The notes below the pieces were generated by a model, which saw nothing but the letters and a program-made list of their open reading frames with translations, was not told the DNA's origin and did no database searches. A stretch of DNA of 64,000 nucleotides, from positions 2,356,001 through 2,420,000 of the forward strand of contig JAPFFF010000018.1 of the NCBI GenBank assembly GCA_039105265.1, in the 5' to 3' direction. Positions 50,575 through 59,411 of the stretch are shown here, piece by piece. The stretch is from Tritrichomonas musculus (taxonomy: Eukaryota; Parabasalia; Tritrichomonadida; Tritrichomonadidae). The position numbers and the translations under genes were made by a program. Position 1 is the stretch's first letter. Each line of letters starts with the position of its first letter.

Positions 50575-52488
50575 ATGAAATATCATCCTCAAATGAGTAT
50601 GTTTCATCAATGTTTGATTCAAATTTTAAATGCCTTATTACTACAAATTATAGTTCGAAGTATTAATTATATTCAAAAAGCAGAGAACCCCATTCCTTTA
50701 TCACCTTATAGTAATGAAGAATTATACGAATTCAAGTGGTATGAACCAAAGAAACCAGATGATGAATGCTTTACCAAGGAAAATCTCACTTATGAGCCTA
50801 ATAATACTTATCTTTGTTTTCCTCGCAATAATTATTCAAATTTAATTACATGTGGAATCGGTATTAGTCCAAAATCTGTTAGTAAAAGTCGTATTCTTGT
50901 TATAGGATCAACTGGAGTCATTGGAAGTTCAATTACATCAGAGCTCCAGAAGCAACAAATACCTTTTTTAGAAATAAGATCGCATTTTCAATTTAGTATA
51001 AGCCTTAAACCTTTATTCAAGATACTCAAGCAAATTAACATTTCATCAGTAATTTTATTAGCAAACGATGAGATATGGGAACAGAGAAATTTTTCGTATG
51101 ATCATATTTGGAAATTCTGTGAAAAAAGAAAGATAACAGTTTTTAAAGTTGTTCAAGAATTCGATAGTAGTCTCCAAATGAATTCTGCTAGATCAAAAAA
51201 ATTCAATTTTAGATTGATACAAATCAAAAGTCCACCGGTCTGGGGACCTATTTTCCTCACTCCTTATCAGCGAGCTCCTGGTCGATATATACATCAATGT
51301 ATAATTAACAATTCTTTAAATCCAGCAACATTAGATACTGGCAAAGAGTTTGTTTTTTCTTTAGATATTGCAAAATATATTATAAACAGCATTGTTATCC
51401 AATGTTTAAACGAAAGCAGCCAATTTCCAGATCAAATTACAATACCTGATTTTCCTACAATTTCTAACAATGAATTACAGATTTTATTGAATGAAAAAAA
51501 TTGCAAAATTCATTCAAAATTGACTAACCTTTCAGTTTCTGAGTTGAATAGACATAAATTTAATATTGTATGGAATTCACTCCAAATTGAAGAAAATATT
51601 GGGCAAAGACAGAAAAAGAAAGCATATGCTACACTTGTTGTATGTGTTTCTAATAAGAAAAGAATCATCGAATTATTTTCACTTTCACTCAAATGTACAA
51701 ATATAATTATGAAACCATATCCAAATTTAGCTATTGAGTATCTTGCTTTGTATTGCCCAACTGATGACAAAAAAGGCAAATTCTACGAAGTTTTTGATAT
51801 TCCGGAAGAACTTCATAAATTTTTCCGCATTATTGAAATTCCAAGTTCATATGTCAATAAATTGAAGGAAACTTATAATATTACTTATTTCCCTGAGTTT
51901 ATTCTCAAAAATATAGGTATTAGGCGTGCATCAGGTGAATATGTATTTTCAATCAATTCAGATGTTATACTTCCAATAGGATTTTTCGAATCGGTTCAAC
52001 GAAAACTCTTTACTCCGCTTTCTTATATTCGATCACACAGAAGAATGGTTAATTTCAGATCTCATCACCTACTTTTGAAATACTATTTCTCTGTTTCCGA
52101 TGTTAAATTTCAAAATCAATCATTTTCAGATGTTTGTAGAAACCGGAGATATTACGATGATTATGATAGAAACGGATGTGGTGATTTTCAAGGAGCTCAT
52201 ATTAAAATGTGGTTTGGTATTAAAGGATTCCTTGAAACTAGCCATGTTTTTCATGTTGATACTGCTTTATCTTTAGATTTCGCGTCAATTCCAACTTATA
52301 TGTTTACAAGAATCATTGGACAAAATATTCATATTGTTCATGAAAAAGAATCAAAAATTACAGATCATTTTAAATTTTATAGAGAAGAATTTAAAAATGC
52401 AATTAAACAAGGCCTTTCATCTTCAATGCTTGAAGGCTTAGAAAGACCTAATTGGGGAGCGAAAGGAAAAACATTTGTTGAATATTAA
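50575..52488 (+). CDS. SDR-like domain fused to a GT-A glycosyltransferase-like domain
   Basis: A 637-residue protein. Residues about 12-33 are hydrophobic (CLIQILNALLLQIIVRSINY) and could be a signal anchor. Residues about 105-330 begin with ILVIGSTGVIGSSITSEL, a GxxGxxG Rossmann motif of extended SDR epimerases/reductases, but the catalytic YxxxK pair is not evident. Residues about 350-637 resemble a GT-A fold: a strand-rich start (YATLVVCVSNKKRIIELFSL), then IGIRRASGEYVFSINSDVIL, where NSD stands at the DxD position, and later GCGDFQGAHIKMW and HVDTALSLDF. A sugar nucleotide or glycan role in the secretory pathway is likely. The combination in one chain is unusual; either part may have lost catalysis. 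No break is seen. Confidence 0.65.
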   Translation: MKYHPQMSMFHQCLIQILNALLLQIIVRSINYIQKAENPIPLSPYSNEELYEFKWYEPKKPDDECFTKENLTYEPNNTYLCFPRNNYSNLITCGIGISPKSVSKSRILVIGSTGVIGSSITSELQKQQIPFLEIRSHFQFSISLKPLFKILKQINISSVILLANDEIWEQRNFSYDHIWKFCEKRKITVFKVVQEFDSSLQMNSARSKKFNFRLIQIKSPPVWGPIFLTPYQRAPGRYIHQCIINNSLNPATLDTGKEFVFSLDIAKYIINSIVIQCLNESSQFPDQITIPDFPTISNNELQILLNEKNCKIHSKLTNLSVSELNRHKFNIVWNSLQIEENIGQRQKKKAYATLVVCVSNKKRIIELFSLSLKCTNIIMKPYPNLAIEYLALYCPTDDKKGKFYEVFDIPEELHKFFRIIEIPSSYVNKLKETYNITYFPEFILKNIGIRRASGEYVFSINSDVILPIGFFESVQRKLFTPLSYIRSHRRMVNFRSHHLLLKYYFSVSDVKFQNQSFSDVCRNRRYYDDYDRNGCGDFQGAHIKMWFGIKGFLETSHVFHVDTALSLDFASIPTYMFTRIIGQNIHIVHEKESKITDHFKFYREEFKNAIKQGLSSSMLEGLERPNWGAKGKTFVEY

Positions 52489-52856
52489 ATGTTATTAATT
52501 TTATAAATAAACAGTTTAGATTTCATTTTAAATATATATTTTTTACTTTTAAAAAAGCTTATTCTTTCGCATAATCATTATATATAAAAAAAATCAAGTT
52601 TGGCAAGCAAATCCCTATATTTAATATTCATCAATTTATTTATTCTTAACAGGATGCATATATAATAATTTATAGCAATAGGTTCAATCGTAAACAAAAG
52701 CAATTAAAAAGCTATTAATTCAAAATGTGGATAATAATCTCCAAATCTTGTAACAACGTAAAATAAAGTATAAGTTGAAACAAGTCAATATTGAAACAAA
52801 AATATACACTTCATGATCACCTTTTTCGATAAAATTAATATGTGCTAAATAAAAAA
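52489..52856. other. Convergent intergenic region
   Basis: AT-rich DNA with no gene or repeat. Confidence 0.45.
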
Positions 52857-54026
52857 TTATGTAGTTGAAGTAATTGTATAAACGCTTCCTGATTTGGATA
52901 AAACATAAAAAATCGAGTTTTGATGAACTATTGAAAGAGGAGGAGAATCTAAAACATCAACAGTTTTTGGGAAAAGAAGAGATTCTAAGAAAACAAATTT
53001 CATTTCTGTAGATTGTTGTGAACCAAGAAGAATCATTTCTGGTGGTTTTAAGCAGCAAACAGGTGCTTGGCCAATTGGAACAGCATTAAAAGTTTTTGCT
53101 GTTCTTTTTCCATCCCACGTAAGAAGTTCATTTGATACAGTAATATATTTTCCAGGTCCATGAGAAAATAAATAAAGAAGTCCAGGACACAGACTAAATT
53201 TATCTGTATATTTGGCAAATAATTGATTATGAATTGAAACAACGCCAGTTCTATCTGCAACAATCCAGTTTGTTCCATCATCGGTAATAGAAGCAATAGC
53301 AAGCCGATGAAGAGGGACAATAACAAGGCGTTCAAATGTATTTGCATTCCACAAGACGATAACGCCATCATTAGAACCAGAAGCAAGAAAATCGCCAAAC
53401 TGATGAAATGCAGTAACTGCTGACTGGTGATACTTCATTTCAGTTGGAGAATCAAGTTTATTAAAGTCAAATGCTAGGATATTTCCATTAGTAAATCCAA
53501 CAAAAAGATGATCCTGAGCCAGCATACGGGTAATTTTTCCAAAATTTCCAAGTGGATCGTACTTGGAACGAATAGTAGATCCCATTTGAATGTATCCAGG
53601 AATTTTATAAACTCTAATATCTCCATTTGCTATTCCAAGAGAAATGTAATTATTTGAGCATGCCATTTGAATTGCATTATTTGAAGTAATAACCTTCTTA
53701 CTTTTAATTTTGAATGCATACATGGCAATTATCTCAAGTCTATTTATACGTAAAGAAATTTTGTCAAGTTCTTCGTTAATACGAGTTTGAAATTCGTTGA
53801 TTTCTTGGTATAAATGCGAAGAAATAGCACGAAATTCTTCTTGAGCAATGAAATTTTCTCTTTGAAATTCTGAAAGTTCATGGCTGCATTCTTCCTGTAA
53901 CTTACTAAGTTGGTGAAATGACTCTTTTAGCATAAGGATGTCATCCTTATCCTTTTTATTTTGAAAAATTGTATTGATTGACTCCATTTTTTTAGTAATT
54001 TGATGTTTTTTTATTTCACATTTCAT
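52857..54026 (-). CDS. WD40-like beta-propeller protein with N-terminal coiled coil
   Basis: A 389-residue protein. Residues 15-110 are a coiled coil (LKESFHQLSKLQEECSHELS). Residues about 120-389 are repeating four-strand blades: YISLGIANGDIRVYKIPGYI, HLFVGFTNGNILAFDFNKL, DFLASGSNDGVIVLWNANTF, and NWIVADRTGVVSIHNQL. Blade motifs are of WD40 type, with GSNDGVIVLW the clearest. It is a single propeller and probably a protein-interaction platform. It is followed by a gene in the same orientation 49 bases upstream. Confidence 0.75.
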   Translation of the reverse strand: MKCEIKKHQITKKMESINTIFQNKKDKDDILMLKESFHQLSKLQEECSHELSEFQRENFIAQEEFRAISSHLYQEINEFQTRINEELDKISLRINRLEIIAMYAFKIKSKKVITSNNAIQMACSNNYISLGIANGDIRVYKIPGYIQMGSTIRSKYDPLGNFGKITRMLAQDHLFVGFTNGNILAFDFNKLDSPTEMKYHQSAVTAFHQFGDFLASGSNDGVIVLWNANTFERLVIVPLHRLAIASITDDGTNWIVADRTGVVSIHNQLFAKYTDKFSLCPGLLYLFSHGPGKYITVSNELLTWDGKRTAKTFNAVPIGQAPVCCLKPPEMILLGSQQSTEMKFVFLESLLFPKTVDVLDSPPLSIVHQNSIFYVLSKSGSVYTITSTT

Positions 54027-54075
54027 TCAAAAATAAAACTCGTTTTTTACAAACTAAAAACATTTATTTATATAT

Positions 54076-55050
54076 TTACTTTTCAAAATTTACATCAATT
54101 AAATCTGATGAAACATAAAGTTGGCCTTGAGGAGTGAAATTCGCAAGCCAAGATTCAGAATATCCGTTAAAGCTAACAATTTCTCCCTCTTGGCCTTGAT
54201 TGAGAGAAACTTGTGAATCAGGTAACTCTGCCGGTTTATCTTTTTTATATCCTTTAGTAGCTTCTTTTAATGAAAATTTCAACTTTGAAGAACTTCGATT
54301 GACAGATTCAAGCTCGAAGAAAGAAATTCCTTTTGAATCGAGCAATGATTTCTGAACAATAAAATTCTGATAAATATAGCTAAAATTGAATGTAGTTTTT
54401 ATACAATCTTGGAGATCAATTACAGAATTAAGTTCAAGTGAAATATCCTCCAAATCTGTAGCTAAACTAAATTTCCCCATTAAGAGTGACATTGTAAGTG
54501 TAACACCTTCTTCAATTTGGCGTATTGCATCGCGCGAAAGATTAATGCACTGATTTATAATGTGAATAGTATTACTTTGGAAAAAGTCATAATCTTGCAT
54601 AAAGTTTAATAAACTTTTGTGAAATTGAATACAAGTATTTTGCTCATTCTTTGATTCATTAAGATGAACAAGATTTTGGATATGGATACGATTTTGTTGA
54701 AAAAGTTGAGAAATAATGCTTAACTTATCTTTCATAGACGAATTATAATTTTCATGATCATTTTTTAACTGCATTAATCCTGGCTCAAAAGTTGATTCAA
54801 AAAAAAGGTTGTTTGCGCCATTTATTGTTAAATCTCTTACAAATCCAACTGTTGCTGAAAAGCAATCAGGAATGTTTGTATTATCAAGATTTGATCTAAT
54901 GTTTTGGCATCTTTTATCAAATTTTGAAAATGCATTATTTACGCCTTCTAAGTATTCAATAATAGAGGAAAAATCATTATCAACTTCGTTGAGCATATTG
55001 TTTAATCTTGTTTCAATTCCTTCATATGGTTCTATATTTTTCTCATTCAT
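54076..55050 (-). CDS. Helical protein with possible C-terminal SH3 domain (BAR-SH3-like)
   Basis: A 324-residue protein. Residues about 10-225 are long helices with heptads (LNNMLNEVDNDFSSIIEYLE, MKDKLSIISQLFQQNRIHIQ), a size and pattern like BAR/F-BAR domains. The C-terminal 55 residues read GQEGEIVSFNGYSESWLANF then TPQGQLYVSSDLIDV, which fits the SH3 pattern (acidic loop, a W that packs ligand, G-x-(V/L)-(P/V)-S-x-x-(L/Y)). Together this suggests a membrane-curving adaptor, but the match is by eye. The WD40-like gene lies directly downstream. Confidence 0.45.
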   Translation of the reverse strand: MNEKNIEPYEGIETRLNNMLNEVDNDFSSIIEYLEGVNNAFSKFDKRCQNIRSNLDNTNIPDCFSATVGFVRDLTINGANNLFFESTFEPGLMQLKNDHENYNSSMKDKLSIISQLFQQNRIHIQNLVHLNESKNEQNTCIQFHKSLLNFMQDYDFFQSNTIHIINQCINLSRDAIRQIEEGVTLTMSLLMGKFSLATDLEDISLELNSVIDLQDCIKTTFNFSYIYQNFIVQKSLLDSKGISFFELESVNRSSSKLKFSLKEATKGYKKDKPAELPDSQVSLNQGQEGEIVSFNGYSESWLANFTPQGQLYVSSDLIDVNFEK

Positions 55051-55177
55051 TTTATTTTACTGGTGACATGTGAAATAAAACTTTTTACAAATAAATTTTC
55101 AATAAAAAAAAGTGGAGAAAATTAATAACAAAAATATTTAAAACATGAAAACATTAAAAGAAATATTATTAAATACA

Positions 55178-55996
55178 TTATTTGCGCTGGGACCATGCTG
55201 GTGTAGAACTTTGAACTTGTGCATTTCTAGGAACTTGTGAATTTCTAGAAATTTGTATGCTCCTTCCAGCTTGAGAGTTTCTTGCTTGCTGACTTCTGGC
55301 TTGCGAGTTTCTTGGAGGTGCATTTCTGTCAGTAGTCGGCATTTTCGGAGTATTTAAAGAATGAGTTGACTGTGTGTCAGGCTCGTCTATTAAAGGGTTA
55401 TCATCAAGTTTTAAGTCTGCAGTAAATTCATCGACACCATGCATCCTTATTTCATTCATCATTTGTTGAACAAGATCAAGTCTCTTATCTAATAAATCTT
55501 GTGTTTTTGTCAAATTATTTTGTACGGCATCAAATCCCATATTCATCATTTTTGTAGCTGAATCAAAAACGTCTTCGTTGCATTCAAAATTTTTTGTAGC
55601 ATCAGTAAATGTATTTACAAAAGATGTATCTATTGATGAAGTTTGATTCAGGTTCTCCGTTATTTGAGAATTTAGTTCATCAAGATGATTCATCCAAGGT
55701 AAATCAGGTTCCTTGTCATCAACATAATCACCAAATTCTTCATGCAATTCTCTTCGAAGTATTTCACTTGCTTCAAATGGGTCCATATCACTTGTAACTT
55801 TTGATTTTTTAACTGGTGCTCTTTCTGATCTTTCTGATTTTGAAACTGGCGCTGGTTTAGTTGGTGGTAATTGGCTTTGTCGAACTTGTGGGAGATGTTC
55901 TCTTGACATTGGTGCTCTTGAATTAGGCTTTAAAGGCGGCGTTTTCGTGACTACAATTGAAGCAGCTACATTTCCAGGACGCTTAGGCTTATTCAT
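55178..55996 (-). CDS. Disordered protein with central helical region
   Basis: 272 residues from the first ATG (MNKPKRPGNV); a longer frame would need a TTG. Residues 1-70 are basic and Pro/Ser-rich (TKTPPLKPNSRAPMSREHLP), 75-205 are acidic and helical with short heptads (FDAVQNNLTKTQDLLDKRLD), and the tail repeats Asn-Ser-Gln-Ala/Val-Arg units (ARNSQAGRSIQISRNSQVPR). Those NSQ(A/V) units are a small tandem repeat coded by a 21- to 24-base DNA repeat near 55230-55310. Function unknown. Confidence 0.6.
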   Translation of the reverse strand: MNKPKRPGNVAASIVVTKTPPLKPNSRAPMSREHLPQVRQSQLPPTKPAPVSKSERSERAPVKKSKVTSDMDPFEASEILRRELHEEFGDYVDDKEPDLPWMNHLDELNSQITENLNQTSSIDTSFVNTFTDATKNFECNEDVFDSATKMMNMGFDAVQNNLTKTQDLLDKRLDLVQQMMNEIRMHGVDEFTADLKLDDNPLIDEPDTQSTHSLNTPKMPTTDRNAPPRNSQARSQQARNSQAGRSIQISRNSQVPRNAQVQSSTPAWSQRK

Positions 55997-56258
55997 ATTA
56001 TTTATATAAAAAATTGAGAGTAATTTCATCAATAACGAACTTTTTCCATAGGAATAAAATTTTTTTGCATAAAAATTAAATAACGTATAAAAAAGATTTT
56101 GAATTTTTTTTCAAATCTTTATTCACAACATAAAACATATAAATATATAAACAAATAAAATAATAATGCTAGAAGTATGAAGGAATAAATTTCAATACCT
56201 TCTAAGCATTTATTTCTAACATATGTCCTTTATTTCCCGATTCCTTTTCAATTGATAT

Positions 56259-58565
56259 TCATGAATTCCTATTGATTGAAAAGGAAAGAACATTTGGAAG
56301 ATTAGAATTTATATCTTTGATACCTAATTTTTCCAATATTGCTTTAATATCGCACATTTTAATAGGGTTTTTAATCCCCTTATTATCTAATTTGATAGTT
56401 AATTCTATATTGTAAGATGATTGGTAACTCTTCACAATTCGCGTTAAATATGCTCTTAGTGAAGATTTTGATAATCCTGTAATTTCTATTTTTTTGGTTT
56501 GAAGTCGATCTCTTCTTCTTTTCTCTGCTGAGTAAATTGATTCAATAGATGAATCTAAAAAATCTAAAGCCTTAATATTTGTATTTTTCTGAAGTACAAG
56601 ACCATTTTTTAATATGGCAAGGTTATCATTAAATTCTCTTTGATCACCTTCATTAAAAAAATGGAGCATACTTTGAATTTTTTCGAATAATAAATATACT
56701 GGATTATCATCAAAAGTGAATATCGTCTGTGTGTTTTTAATATTTAATATCGTATTATATATGGATTTATAAATATCATTAATTTGATTCATCGAAATAT
56801 CTTCATTGTATGAATTAATAATGAAATTTTTTAATAATGTATAAATATTTTGTAAACTTCTGAAAAAATTTAAATTGAATTCACTCAACATTTGCAAATG
56901 AGTCAAAAAATCAATGGTTTTAATGTAGTCAAAATTGAATATACTTTGGTAAATCAAATTGATTTGATCTTCAGAGATTGGAATTGCACGAGCAAATAAA
57001 TGTATTAAATATTTTAAATCATTTTTATGAATTATAGATAAAATGTCATATTCTGAATGTTTCAATTTTTCAGAATAATATAAATCTGACAATTTTAACA
57101 ATTTTTTTCGAAGTTGAATTAATTCTGTTTTATTTTCTTGGATATCAATATCGTCCTTTGTATCGTTTTCTTTATTTTGAATAAGATTCAAAATCAAATC
57201 AATCAAATTTTGGTTATTTGTGTAAGATCTCAAAATTTTTTCAGGATCATTTTGTGCAAATTCTGAGAAAAACATTTTTCGACCTTCAATTAATTTACGA
57301 ATTAAATAACTAGATGAATTAAGAATAAGGTATATTTGATCAACAACAGATAAATCTGGATTCTCTTGAAAATTAATTGAATATCTATTAACAATTTCAT
57401 TTTTAACTTCGTTAAGAATATGTTCAATGATTTTAAATGAAGGATACTTCTTATTTACATAAGCAAGCGTTTCAAAACGGCATGTTGTATCTGTTCTAAT
57501 ATTTTTAATTCTATATAGAAATTCTTTATGACTTGCATTTGATAAAAAAAACTCTTCTTTAGATAAAATGTCTTTGATTTCATCAAATGTTGGACGATTA
57601 TCTGGATTTTTATCAGTACACCGAATTATTAGAGGTATCCATTTGTTATCTGAATTTTTATCTATATTTAAATATATGCAAGGTTCTGATTTGTTCATAA
57701 TTTCAAGTCTTTCCTTTCGTGACTTTAATGATGAAAAATCTTTTGGATCTTTAAATTGAAGTAATTCATTCATAAAAACGCCAAAGGAGTGAACATCATT
57801 TTTTTTAAGTTGTTCTAGGGTTGCTTTTGGTATTTCTGTAGACGGATCATTAATGAACTCTGGACTACGATAAAAGAATTGTTCTGTAGGTTTTGATTTT
57901 ATTTTTTCATGGTCAAGATCATAAGTAAAATTTCCGATAGCAATGTTAAAATACACATTTGAAGAATATAACTCATCGCTATCTATACTTGATGTTAAAA
58001 AAACATCATCTGACGAAAAATATTTATGGCAAATTCCTTGCTGGTGTAGAGTATAAAAAGCGCAAGCGAGCTCATATGCCCATACTTGTTTGTCTGTATC
58101 TGATATATCAACTTTGTTAGAGACTAAATATCTAATTGACATGCCAGGATAGAACGGTAGTTTTATGAAATTATTTTCATCTTCAATTGCGTATGATATA
58201 AAAGGTGAATAATTGCAATTTGAATCAATATTTGTACAATCATAAATATGACTATCGTACTTCTGTTCATAATCGATTTTATTTTTATAATTTTGCAGAA
58301 AAATATTTTTTTCATTTTGAATTGACTGGTAATAATTTTTTCCTCCATCGCTAGTTGAAAGAATTTGTTTTTTTACATAAAAAGATGGCTTGTCATTTGT
58401 AAGAATACACATAAAAAGATTTGAATTTGGGCTATTATTATAATAATGAAACTCATCAATTCGAAGAGGGATCTCTGTTTTATTATCATCTGTATCATCA
58501 TTTTGCTCTCTGAATGATCGAAACATTTCACTTAGAAAACTTCCCTCTTCAGATGATAATATCAT
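56259..58565 (-). CDS. Pseudokinase with long helical C-terminus
   Basis: A 768-residue protein. Residues about 50-345 follow the protein kinase plan: a WAYELACAFYTLHQQGICHK helix, then HKYFSSDDVFL in place of HRDLKxxN, GNFTYD in place of DFG, RSPEF in place of APE, VHSFGVFMNELL (subdomain IX) and RCTDKNPDNRPTFDEI (XI). The catalytic Asp and the DFG Asp are both replaced, so it is very likely a pseudokinase. Residues 350-768 are mostly helices with no named domain. Kinase fossils and pseudokinases are common in trichomonads and act as scaffolds or sensors. Confidence 0.8.
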   Translation of the reverse strand: MILSSEEGSFLSEMFRSFREQNDDTDDNKTEIPLRIDEFHYYNNSPNSNLFMCILTNDKPSFYVKKQILSTSDGGKNYYQSIQNEKNIFLQNYKNKIDYEQKYDSHIYDCTNIDSNCNYSPFISYAIEDENNFIKLPFYPGMSIRYLVSNKVDISDTDKQVWAYELACAFYTLHQQGICHKYFSSDDVFLTSSIDSDELYSSNVYFNIAIGNFTYDLDHEKIKSKPTEQFFYRSPEFINDPSTEIPKATLEQLKKNDVHSFGVFMNELLQFKDPKDFSSLKSRKERLEIMNKSEPCIYLNIDKNSDNKWIPLIIRCTDKNPDNRPTFDEIKDILSKEEFFLSNASHKEFLYRIKNIRTDTTCRFETLAYVNKKYPSFKIIEHILNEVKNEIVNRYSINFQENPDLSVVDQIYLILNSSSYLIRKLIEGRKMFFSEFAQNDPEKILRSYTNNQNLIDLILNLIQNKENDTKDDIDIQENKTELIQLRKKLLKLSDLYYSEKLKHSEYDILSIIHKNDLKYLIHLFARAIPISEDQINLIYQSIFNFDYIKTIDFLTHLQMLSEFNLNFFRSLQNIYTLLKNFIINSYNEDISMNQINDIYKSIYNTILNIKNTQTIFTFDDNPVYLLFEKIQSMLHFFNEGDQREFNDNLAILKNGLVLQKNTNIKALDFLDSSIESIYSAEKRRRDRLQTKKIEITGLSKSSLRAYLTRIVKSYQSSYNIELTIKLDNKGIKNPIKMCDIKAILEKLGIKDINSNLPNVLSFSINRNS

Positions 58566-59411
58566 TAAAAAACTTAATCTTATTAAATTTCAATGACCTA
58601 CAAATCTATACAATTAACATTTTCAGAATAATATAAATGCACTTATCTTTAAATATTGAAAAGAAAAATATATCATATTATTTAAAAAAATAACAAATAA
58701 AACAAAATAGAATTGTAAATGAGGCTCAGAAATTATAAAATCCAAAAGAATGTAATGATAGACTGGATTTAAATTTAATCTTTTTTTCAAAAAAAAAAGA
58801 AAATTGAATTTAGTATTCACTTTTTCTATTCATTTAATTTGTGATTGCCTCACATATACCCAATTGTTGCTTTTTTTTCTAGTTCTAAGCACTGAAATCA
58901 GAATAGCAATTAGTAACATTATCCGTTATTTATCAATTGCTTTCTATTATTGAATAAAATTTTATTAATCATTGGCATATTTTTTCTCTCCTTTCATTCT
59001 ATTAAAAATCAAAATGCTAAACTAAGCTTATTTTTAAAAAAAAAAAAAAATATCATAATCGAAAATTCATAATTTATTTTATTAATTTATTAGAGGAATC
59101 AATTATATCTTTGTTACCATTAGTTATTATCATACAAATAATTATAATTACAAAGCAATTTTTATCACTTACAATTTTATATAAAATTTATATCAACTTA
59201 TGTAAAATGCCCAAAGTAAGTGTATCTGTATACAGTTTTGAAGCTTCCTTTATTTATTTATAGTTTAAAAGATGAAATTTTAAAAATCTTTTAAAATTGG
59301 CATCAAAAAAAAAAGATTAAAATATAGAAATAATAGCCATAACATAATATTATCCTTTATTAAAAATCGAAAATTAAATAACAAATATAAAAAATAATAC
59401 AATAATTAAAA
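58566..59411. other. Intergenic DNA
   Basis: AT-rich with poly-A/T runs (59038-59050). No gene, RNA or ordered repeat is seen. Confidence 0.5.
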
